Assembly (NCBI GenBank): GCA_965222505.1
Contig: OZ244956.1
Location: 2,914,001 to 2,978,000, forward strand
From: G965222505 sp965222505
GTDB taxonomy: Bacteria; Bacteroidota; Rhodothermia; Rhodothermales; DATKEJ01
Length of the DNA stretch: 64,000 nucleotides
Direction of reading: 5' to 3'
Below, one piece after another: positions 56,849 to 64,000 of this stretch. Made by a program: the position numbers and the translations under genes. The notes beneath the pieces were generated by a model that searched no databases, was not told the DNA's origin, and was given only the letters and a program-made list of their open reading frames with translations. Each line of letters starts with the position of its first letter. Position 1 is the first letter of the stretch.

Positions 56849-59014
56849 TCATGATGTCATCGCCTTCAACTCATTCACCAGCAGGTTCCGGTAGAGTTTT
56901 TCCTTGAAGCCGTTGACCGTATCGAAGCCCATACGGCTCAGGTAGGGGTGCAGGTTTTCGGGGATGTTGGTGGTGAGCAGGGCCTTTGCTGTGAGGCCGG
57001 CCATCGTGCTTTTGCGGCTGGTTTTTTTCTTTAGTGTTTTGAGGGCTTTACCCAGGACCAACTCTTCATCGGTGAGGTCTGTGCCGAAGGGGAACGTCGG
57101 GAAGTGATCCGAGAACGGCTTCATTTTCCGTTCCAGCACTTCCGGGTAATTGTTGCGGAACGGCCCAGGGACCTCATAATCGGCCGGGAGTTTTCCGGCG
57201 GCTTTGGCCTTTTGGACCAATTCCTGCTGGAACCGGGAATCTGCAATCTGGATCAGGGCGGCGGCTACTTCGGCGTCGGTTTTGCCGCGTAGGTTGGCGA
57301 TGCCATATTCCGTGACGATCACGTCCCGCAAATGACGCGGGATGGTGATGTGCCCATAGTTCCAGACAATGTTGGATTGGGGGCCGGAACTGCTTTCTCG
57401 TGTGGCTCGCAGGTTAATCAGGGAACGGCCGTCCGGCAGGGCATGGGCCATCGACACGAAGTTGTACTGCCCCCCCACGCCGCTGACCACGCGTCCGTCT
57501 TCCAGGCCGTCAGACACCATTGCGCCTGAGAGCGTTGCCATCATGCAGGTGTTCACGAAGCGGGCGTTTTTCCGTTGGAGACGGTCGATGGCTTCATGCC
57601 CGTACAACTGGTTGATGCGTCGAACGCTCCGCATGTTGAACAACCGCTTATGGGCTTCGGGCAGGGCTTTCAGGGCCTCGTAAAACGCTGTGGGCCCCAG
57701 GAAAAAACCGCCGTGTACGACGGCACCATTTTTCAATTTAGTGCCCAGGCAATGGGCGAAGATCTGGGCTCTGTTTTCTTCGCGCGTGAAATCAGCCGGA
57801 ATCTCCAGGCCGTTTGCCGTGGTGATTACGCCATCGGCGTAATGCAGGTCGTCCCGGAAGATGCCGAAGCGGACGAGGTAGGCATAGTCGGCATCCGAGA
57901 GATGCATGTGGATGGCTTTGCGCTCCAGCAGCAGGGCCAGGGTACGCTTCGTGACGGTATAGTCAATCAGCCCCTCGTTGATCAGGCGTTGCAGCGGTAG
58001 GTCGTCATAGACCACACGTTTGAGGATGCCCCCCTTGAACAAATGCAGGAAGCCATCGACCACCATCTCCGTGGCTCCGAACAAGCCCTTCTCGAACGGT
58101 CCGGTTTCACCGATGCGTTGCATGGCATCCCCGAACTTGGCCGGGATGTCGAGGACGTCCAAGACCTTGAGGTAGGTTGCATTATCGGTGTGCCGCAGGA
58201 GCAGGGCATGGATAAAGGCATCTCCCAGAGCCCCAATGCCGACCTGCAATTCCCCTTCGTCCCGGATCAGGGTAGACAAATGCATCCCAATCGCGTGCTC
58301 ACGTAGCGGGACCGGCTGTTTGGGTGGGCCGAAAATTTTATAGTAACACTCGGGGTCGTCCAACAGGAAGTCGAACACGCCCGGGTCAACGACGGCATCG
58401 CCGTACATGTACGGTAGATCAGGGTTGACCTGGCCGATCACTGCGAACGGGGTGCCGTCTTTTGCCTCGCGCTGTTGCATCAGGTGGATTATGTCCAGCG
58501 TCAGGTCCGAGTTGCTACTCAGGCTAAAATGCTCGGCCTCGGCTTCACCATCAGGGGCAATGAGTTGAGCGACCACATTAACGCCTCGGTCCAGGACATC
58601 TCGGGCTACGTGGGTATAGTTGCTGCTCACGTAGTCTTGCTGGGCCTGCGCATTTCGCAAATACTTGCCTGCCGGAAAGTAAAACTCGATCACCCGGATG
58701 TTTTTCGGCAGGGCGTTTTTGCCGCGGTCTATTTCGTATTCCAGGTCCGGGTAGTTCCCGAAGACCCGTTCCACAAAAGGCTCCAGGAAACGCTTTTGGA
58801 GGAGGCTTGTGCCTTTCGGGCGCTCCAGCGTGAGCGCCGTCATGATGTTCAGTTGGAGACTTGGATCGGCTTTGGCTTTTCGGTAAAATGCGTTGATGAC
58901 GTGGTTCGCTTTACCGATGCCGAGGGGGGCGGCCAGATTGATTACCGGTCCGACCCGTTCGATGGTTGCTTCGACGATGCGTTCCGCATCCGTCGTATAG
59001 ACAGGAGGTTCCAT
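56849..59014 (-). CDS. Acetyl-CoA hydrolase/transferase family protein
   Basis: This 721-residue protein of the CoA-transferase superfamily is longer than Cat1-like enzymes (about 430-550). The C-terminal domain is typical (VSGVGGQYNFVSMAHALPDG, then RHLRDVIVTEYGIANLRGKTD). The likely catalytic Glu lies in the preceding transferase domain, but I could not fix it by eye. It may exchange CoA between acyl groups in acetate or amino-acid metabolism, in line with the carboxylase next door. It converges with the carboxylase gene. Confidence 0.85.
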   Translation of the reverse strand: MEPPVYTTDAERIVEATIERVGPVINLAAPLGIGKANHVINAFYRKAKADPSLQLNIMTALTLERPKGTSLLQKRFLEPFVERVFGNYPDLEYEIDRGKNALPKNIRVIEFYFPAGKYLRNAQAQQDYVSSNYTHVARDVLDRGVNVVAQLIAPDGEAEAEHFSLSSNSDLTLDIIHLMQQREAKDGTPFAVIGQVNPDLPYMYGDAVVDPGVFDFLLDDPECYYKIFGPPKQPVPLREHAIGMHLSTLIRDEGELQVGIGALGDAFIHALLLRHTDNATYLKVLDVLDIPAKFGDAMQRIGETGPFEKGLFGATEMVVDGFLHLFKGGILKRVVYDDLPLQRLINEGLIDYTVTKRTLALLLERKAIHMHLSDADYAYLVRFGIFRDDLHYADGVITTANGLEIPADFTREENRAQIFAHCLGTKLKNGAVVHGGFFLGPTAFYEALKALPEAHKRLFNMRSVRRINQLYGHEAIDRLQRKNARFVNTCMMATLSGAMVSDGLEDGRVVSGVGGQYNFVSMAHALPDGRSLINLRATRESSSGPQSNIVWNYGHITIPRHLRDVIVTEYGIANLRGKTDAEVAAALIQIADSRFQQELVQKAKAAGKLPADYEVPGPFRNNYPEVLERKMKPFSDHFPTFPFGTDLTDEELVLGKALKTLKKKTSRKSTMAGLTAKALLTTNIPENLHPYLSRMGFDTVNGFKEKLYRNLLVNELKAMTS

Positions 59015-59195
59015 ATTTGTAACCGTAAGTCCTTAAGGTTCAACGCCTATGGAACCCCAAAATAAAGTCTGGGGATCCCAAAAATAGGCATTGGAAGATA
59101 CCCCAGGCTGGAGTTCATTATAAGCACATCGGCTGTTCATTAGAACCGCATATGCAGCCCAATTTGCATCTGGCGTGGAGATGCCGATAACAGAA

Positions 59196-59227
59196 AAGCC
59201 CTGGTCCTCGGCAAGAGACCAGGGCTT
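59196..59227 (-). terminator. Terminator of the TonB-dependent receptor gene
   Basis: AAGCCCTGGTC (59196-59206) pairs with GACCAGGGCTT (59217-59227). Read on the minus strand the stem is followed by TTTTCTG. It lies 23 bp past the receptor stop. Nothing else is seen in 59015-59195. Confidence 0.8.
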
Positions 59228-59249
59228 GAAGTTGTGTATAGTGGAGCTG

Positions 59250-62200
59250 TTAAAACATGTAGCGCAATCCGAACTGCAATTGCCACCGGCTTGACAGGCT
59301 GAAGTCATTGAAGAAGGTAGCGGTCTGACTCGTATCAAAACTATAGGTAGGAACGCCTTCTGGTGACACCGATACGGCAATCGGTTGAGCCAAGGCCGTC
59401 TGCGTCGCAAATTGCCGCACGCCCCATCCTGAATTTGCGAGATTCCCAACGTTTAACAAATCAATACTCACTTGTACCTTTTGAGCCCCACCCAAACCAA
59501 TATCCTGCAAGATTCTCAGATCCCAGGTATTGTACCACGGTGAAAGCGCACCATATTTCTCAGCATACGCTCCCCTGCGGGATGACAAATAATCATCCTG
59601 GGCGATATAGTCTTTAAACGCCAACCTTTGGGCAGCGGCATCACCGGCAAAGTTCATTTGATCAATTTCGCCATCTGTGGGGATGTAGATCAGGTCATTG
59701 AGCCCCGAGCCATCATTATTGATGTCTCCGCTATAGGTATAGCTGTATCTTCCGCCTTCGACATATTCGAAGAAAAGACTGATCTGCGTTGGCGAATTAG
59801 CACCAAGCCACGTAAATGTTTTGGATGCTGCGCCCAATATTCGGTGTCTGTTTCCATAGAGGGAAGGCGCTGTTTCAGCTTCATTCGTATGTTGAATGTT
59901 GGCGGGGTTTCGGTCATAGGCATCACTGGATATTTCAGCGTCATTTGAGGCGACATCCTTTGCATTCAGATAGTTATAGGCCAGTTTCACATAGGTGTCG
60001 TTCCAGTTCCGCTCAACAGAAACGGCGGTGTTAAACGAACTTCCACCACTGGCGTTTGTGAAGATGTATGCATTCGTGGGGGCGTCAAATACCAGGACCC
60101 TGTCGTTTAAGGTATAGATCGGGCGAGAATCAGGACCGGAGAGGGTGCCGGTGGGCAATTTCAATCCGTAATTTCTCACCATGTGGGATTGGATGTCTTT
60201 GGTGTAAAGCACATCCGTTGTGATGATCCAGCCATCGCCAAGTTGTCTGTCATATCCCAAATTGGTTCTCCATACCTGGGGAAATTTGAAATCGGGATCG
60301 GTCATGGTATAAAAGAAAAAGTTCGGATTGGCCACTTGATTCCCTACCCAGACAAATGGAAATCTACCGGCAAACAAACCCGTACCTCCCCGTAGCTGGG
60401 CGGTTCTATCCCCTTTCAGGTCATAATTAAATCCAAAGCGCGGGTTGATCAGAAGGTTGCCCGTAGGCAGGACCGTTTGATCAAAAGTGACCGGATTCCC
60501 ATTTTCATCGGAATACACGATGCTGGGATCGTAGCAACATTGGCGATCAAGATTCTCCTGGACTTTGTCGGACGTATCAAAATACAGGGGCAGATCAAGC
60601 CGCAACCCCAGCGTGACGTTTAATTTTTCATTGATGGCAATTTCGTCCTGGCCGTAGACTGACCATTGCCCCAAATTCGTCTCGGCCAGGGCCCAACCCT
60701 CTCCGTTCACACCGTCGTCCCCGCCATTTGCCGCAAAGGTAGTTCGTGCGGCATCAACCGTTTCATCAAGTCCACCACTGTTAATCAGATCCGCAAAATC
60801 CTCGATGGGGATATCCGGAGCAAACGCCGACCCCCCATAGACCCCCAGGTTAAAAGAGTTGTCAAAATTGAAACGCTCAAATGCAGTGCCGAAGGTCCAC
60901 GTATGATTACCGGCAAACAGGCTTAAATCATTACTGATTTGTATGGCGTCCTGGTCTAGCCTGTTGTGAATGGAAAACGGTTCATGCCCTGCCACGATGT
61001 AGCGCGTGCCGTCCTTGCTGATGTTAATGACGGGAAACGGTTCAGACTTTGGATCCCGCTTATCGCGGAAGGCGGTATAACCGACCTGAAGCTTGTTGGA
61101 AATATTATTGCCAAAGAATGATTTGAGTTCGACAATACCCGAGTGAATCACGTTATTAATACGATATCCAGAATTTTCAAATTGAAGGGTTAGAAAATCC
61201 GGACCTCTTCTGCCGAGTGCCGAGGGGTGTGCCGGCAGATCTCTAAAGGCATCTAAAAAGTTATAGGTGGCCGTAAGTTTGTGACTGTTGCTCAGGTTGA
61301 AGTCCAGCTTGAAAAGCCCCTTTTTATTATCCGCCTCGTGCGAAAATTCCTGGATCGCACCGGTGTCATATCCATACCGTTCGTTCAATAGGCTGGAAAC
61401 CAAATTCATGTCCGATGCACTCACCCTCGAAACGTTTCCTCCTGTGGCGTTGCCTCCACTGGGCACAAAGAATGAACCCAGATCAGAGCGGTCCTCTAGT
61501 TCAAAATTGGCAAAGAAAAACACTTTATTCTTTATGATCGGACCGCCGACACTGAATCCGGCCTGTGCTTGTTTGAGATCACCCTTGAATATATCAACGC
61601 CGTCGACCGAGCCACCGGTCATGTCTTTATTCCTGAAAAAGCCAAAGAGCGTGCCATGAATATCATTGGTCCCCGATTTAGTAACCGCATTAATCGAGGC
61701 CCCGGTAAATCCGGATTGGGTCACATCATAAGGTGCTATTGAGACATTGATTTGCTCGATGGCATCCAAGGACACTGGTTGTGCAGCGGTTTGTCCTCCA
61801 GGGGTAGCGGCATCAAGTCCAAAAGGGTTATTGAAGATGGAGCCATCCAGCGAATAGTTATTGTACTGGTCATTTCGACCGGCAAAAGATCCGCCTTCTG
61901 CGGCCATTGGATTTAGCCGTGTGTAGTCCTCTGCCGATCTACTGATCGTAGGCAGATTGTCCAACAAGTCCCTGTTGATGGACGTAGCAGCACCGGTTCG
62001 TTCACCATTCAGGATGGGATCTACCGACCCTGTGATGACCACTTCCTGGCCGACGATGCCTTCTTCGCGCATCACAAAATCGAGATTGAGTTTTTGGCCC
62101 AATGATAGAAAAATACCGGTCTGAGGCTCAACGGCAAATCCAATAAAGCTCGCTTCAACGGTATACGGACCGCCAACACGCATATTGGGTATCGTGTAGC

Positions 62201-62420
62201 GACCATTACCCAGCGTCGTCACGCCGTATACCGTACCGGAAGGGACATGCGTAGCCTTGATCGTCGCACTCAAGAGTGGTTCTCCATTGGCGTCCTGGAC
62301 AAGACCCGTCAAACTGGAAGTGGTAATCTGCGCATAAGCGGTCAAGGAAAACCCCAGAAATACACCAAAGAAAACGGCTAGCTTTATTATGAAGGGGTTC
62401 TTGTCGAGGATAAAACACAT
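59250..62420 (-). CDS. TonB-dependent receptor, Oar-like
   Basis: The 1056 residues begin with a signal peptide (FGVFLGFSLTAYAQ), then an N-terminal carboxypeptidase-regulatory-like domain (SLTGLVQDANGEPLLSATIKA). The plug follows (RSAEDYTRLNPMAAEGGSFAG, INAVTKSGTNDIHGTLFGFF), then a 22-strand-type barrel, ending in Phe (QLQFGLRYMF), the outer-membrane insertion signal. Oar-type receptors import large substrates or export proteases; the substrate is unknown here. No SusD partner is adjacent. The ATG at 62420 gives the best signal peptide. Confidence 0.92.
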   Translation of the reverse strand: MCFILDKNPFIIKLAVFFGVFLGFSLTAYAQITTSSLTGLVQDANGEPLLSATIKATHVPSGTVYGVTTLGNGRYTIPNMRVGGPYTVEASFIGFAVEPQTGIFLSLGQKLNLDFVMREEGIVGQEVVITGSVDPILNGERTGAATSINRDLLDNLPTISRSAEDYTRLNPMAAEGGSFAGRNDQYNNYSLDGSIFNNPFGLDAATPGGQTAAQPVSLDAIEQINVSIAPYDVTQSGFTGASINAVTKSGTNDIHGTLFGFFRNKDMTGGSVDGVDIFKGDLKQAQAGFSVGGPIIKNKVFFFANFELEDRSDLGSFFVPSGGNATGGNVSRVSASDMNLVSSLLNERYGYDTGAIQEFSHEADNKKGLFKLDFNLSNSHKLTATYNFLDAFRDLPAHPSALGRRGPDFLTLQFENSGYRINNVIHSGIVELKSFFGNNISNKLQVGYTAFRDKRDPKSEPFPVINISKDGTRYIVAGHEPFSIHNRLDQDAIQISNDLSLFAGNHTWTFGTAFERFNFDNSFNLGVYGGSAFAPDIPIEDFADLINSGGLDETVDAARTTFAANGGDDGVNGEGWALAETNLGQWSVYGQDEIAINEKLNVTLGLRLDLPLYFDTSDKVQENLDRQCCYDPSIVYSDENGNPVTFDQTVLPTGNLLINPRFGFNYDLKGDRTAQLRGGTGLFAGRFPFVWVGNQVANPNFFFYTMTDPDFKFPQVWRTNLGYDRQLGDGWIITTDVLYTKDIQSHMVRNYGLKLPTGTLSGPDSRPIYTLNDRVLVFDAPTNAYIFTNASGGSSFNTAVSVERNWNDTYVKLAYNYLNAKDVASNDAEISSDAYDRNPANIQHTNEAETAPSLYGNRHRILGAASKTFTWLGANSPTQISLFFEYVEGGRYSYTYSGDINNDGSGLNDLIYIPTDGEIDQMNFAGDAAAQRLAFKDYIAQDDYLSSRRGAYAEKYGALSPWYNTWDLRILQDIGLGGAQKVQVSIDLLNVGNLANSGWGVRQFATQTALAQPIAVSVSPEGVPTYSFDTSQTATFFNDFSLSSRWQLQFGLRYMF

Positions 62421-62835
62421 GGCAGGGGGTGGTTATGTGGTAAGGAACAGGTCTGTCGGATTCCAACTTCCGTAACAATCCATCTCCAAAAGGTCCGCAT
62501 CTACAACCGTACCGACGGACGACCTGGGAACTTGGACAAAAACGCGCCGCTTCAAACCGAGGGGTGTTGGTGAATCGTAGCGTATCCCATCGGTGTAAGT
62601 GGATAGCAAACACGCGGTTTACGTCTCTGACGGAATATAGCCATATTCAGATGAGATGACATAGTTTTCTGGAAAATGATAACAGGTCTCCCCGGAAGCC
62701 CTTCCGGTAAAGTCGTATATTACGGCATCCGGGTTGACTCTGGATTTGAACTTTATTAGCTTAACACTGTTTAGTTAACAGCGTAAAGTAATTAGCCTGC
62801 CACGACTTAGGGGGCGCCCATACTTAACATCGAAT
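62421..62835. other. Divergent intergenic region
   Basis: This 415-bp stretch lies between the receptor (leftward) and the FadB-like gene (rightward). It is AT-richer than the surroundings near 62630-62810. No gene, long palindrome or repeat was found; both promoters must lie here. Confidence 0.45.
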
Positions 62836-64000
62836 ATGGACACATCTGCTATAGCCCAGGTTGAAACCCACGTTGTACGCAAGCCTTTCCGAACTGCTGC
62901 GGTTTTAGGGGCCGGTGTGATGGGGGCCCAGATTGCCGCCCATCTGGCCGGTGCCGGATTGGAAGTGCTGTTGTTAGACATTGCCTCCAAGGCGGGGCCG
63001 AAGAATCAGATCGTGGAGGCCGCCTTCAAGCGGGCCACCAAACTCAAGCCTGCACCGTTTGTTCAGGAGGCGGCCAAGAAGCGCATCACACTCGGCAACT
63101 TCGACGAGCATTTTGACCAACTGGCCGACAAGGACTGGATCATCGAGGTGGTCGTCGAGCGCATGGACATCAAACAGCAGGTTATGGCTCGCATCGAAGC
63201 TGTGGCCAGTGACCATGCCGTGATTTCGACCAACACCAGCGGCCTACCCATCAACCAGATTGCCGAAGGCCGTTCCGAGGATTTCAAGCGGCGCTTCCTG
63301 GGCACCCACTTTTTCAATCCGCCGCGCTACCTCAAGCTGCTGGAAGTCATTCCCACGCCGGACACCGATCCGGCCATCCTCGAACGCATCCAATGGTTTG
63401 GCCGGGTACATCTTGGCAAAGGGGCGGTCATCGCCAAAGACACCCCCAACTTCATCGGCAATCGAATCGGAGTGTATGCCATCGCCCGGACGGTGCAGGA
63501 GTTTATCGAGGGGCGCTACACCATTGAAGAAATTGATGCCCTGACGGGTACACTTATTGGCCGCCCCAAATCGGCGACCTTCCGCACGGCGGACGTGGTG
63601 GGGTTGGACACGCTCCGGCACGTGATTTCGAATTTATATGATGCTGTGCCGGGCGACGAAAGCCGCGAGACCTTCCAGGTACCGGGCCTGCTGAACCGGC
63701 TGGTTGAAGCCGGCGCCCTCGGAGCAAAGGTCAAGAAAGGGTTTTACACCAAAGACCGCGCCTCAGGGCAAATCTGGTCCGTCAACCCCGAAACACTGGC
63801 CTACGAACCGGCACAAGACCAAAACCTGGGCGATCTTGATGCCATCAAACGCGCTGGTGACCTTGGCGCGCGCATCAATGCCCTCTATGCCGATGAAGGC
63901 CGGGCCGGGCAGTTTTTCCGGGATGTGATGCTGGACACCATGGCGTATGCCGCCCGCCGCATCCCCGAAATCGCCGACCGGCCCATCGACGTGGACCATG
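62836..64000 (+). CDS. 3-hydroxyacyl-CoA dehydrogenase (FadB-like), partial at window edge
   Basis: An open frame of 388 codons runs to the end of the window without a stop. The NAD-binding loop is AAVLGAGVMGAQIAAHLAGA (residues 21-40). The catalytic region has VISTNTSGLPINQIA, then FLGTHFFNPPRYLKLLEVIP (catalytic His) and GKGAVIAKDTPNFIGNRIGV. The dehydrogenase domain at the N-terminus suggests the long type with a C-terminal enoyl-CoA hydratase domain; that part is not visible. It is a beta-oxidation step, consistent with the acyl-CoA genes to the left. Confidence 0.9.
   Translation, partial: MDTSAIAQVETHVVRKPFRTAAVLGAGVMGAQIAAHLAGAGLEVLLLDIASKAGPKNQIVEAAFKRATKLKPAPFVQEAAKKRITLGNFDEHFDQLADKDWIIEVVVERMDIKQQVMARIEAVASDHAVISTNTSGLPINQIAEGRSEDFKRRFLGTHFFNPPRYLKLLEVIPTPDTDPAILERIQWFGRVHLGKGAVIAKDTPNFIGNRIGVYAIARTVQEFIEGRYTIEEIDALTGTLIGRPKSATFRTADVVGLDTLRHVISNLYDAVPGDESRETFQVPGLLNRLVEAGALGAKVKKGFYTKDRASGQIWSVNPETLAYEPAQDQNLGDLDAIKRAGDLGARINALYADEGRAGQFFRDVMLDTMAYAARRIPEIADRPIDVDH

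Overview
The window reads as chromosome from a member of the Bacteroidota, most like the Rhodothermia/Balneolia branch. The evidence is: C-terminal sorting domains of the type IX secretion system (T9SS) kind, an Oar-like TonB-dependent receptor, DUF2911 and bactofilin genes, an ATP synthase operon without its beta and epsilon genes, starts mostly lacking Shine-Dalgarno sequences, and moderately high GC. The placement is inferred from gene content only. There is no rRNA gene in the window.

1-7.5 kb is accessory and envelope DNA. A secreted HEXXH metalloprotease gene is cut inside its signal peptide by an IS982-family insertion sequence. Upstream of it lies a T9SS-sorted protein, followed by a non-coding stretch packed with perfect inverted repeats, an orphan T9SS tail, and an overlapping lipoprotein / LtaS-like sulfatase / CDP-alcohol phosphotransferase operon. 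7.5-14.3 kb is housekeeping: suhB, fabI, an M1 peptidase, queA, ispD-ispF and a DedA protein.

14.3-28 kb is the translation/transcription core: four tRNAs, tuf, tRNA-Trp, secE, nusG, rplK, rplA, rplJ, rplL, rpoB, rpoC. Hairpins with a shared architecture precede rplK, rplA and rplL, and a strong hairpin sits between rplL and rpoB. 28-39 kb holds deoC with an aldehyde dehydrogenase plus a shortened, catalytically incomplete second one, a double-DUF2911 protein, smc, glnA and an Lrp/AsnC regulator. At 38.9-39.7 kb a CAU-anticodon tRNA (best fit tRNA-Ile2) is split in its anticodon loop by a 656-nt group I intron. An HNH endonuclease gene lies antisense to that intron.

39.9-48.2 kb holds an M23 peptidase, bactofilin and the ATP synthase operon (two AtpI/AtpZ-type membrane proteins, then B-E-F-H-A-G). 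48.3-64 kb holds two tRNA-Ser genes, a tripartite efflux set (TolC, HlyD, ABC ATPase without a permease), a Uma2 nuclease, an AI-2E-type permease, a CsbD-like protein, acyl-CoA carboxylase and CoA-transferase genes, the large TonB-dependent receptor, and the start of a FadB-like beta-oxidation gene that runs off the right edge.

Three kinds of dispersed intergenic repeat recur: (a) a ~77-bp palindromic REPIN/MITE-like element in four places, with a compensatory base-pair change; (b) inverted repeats whose arms are near-tandem copies of a short word, in at least five gaps; (c) a 22-bp unit shared by the glnA leader and the rpoB-rpoC gap.
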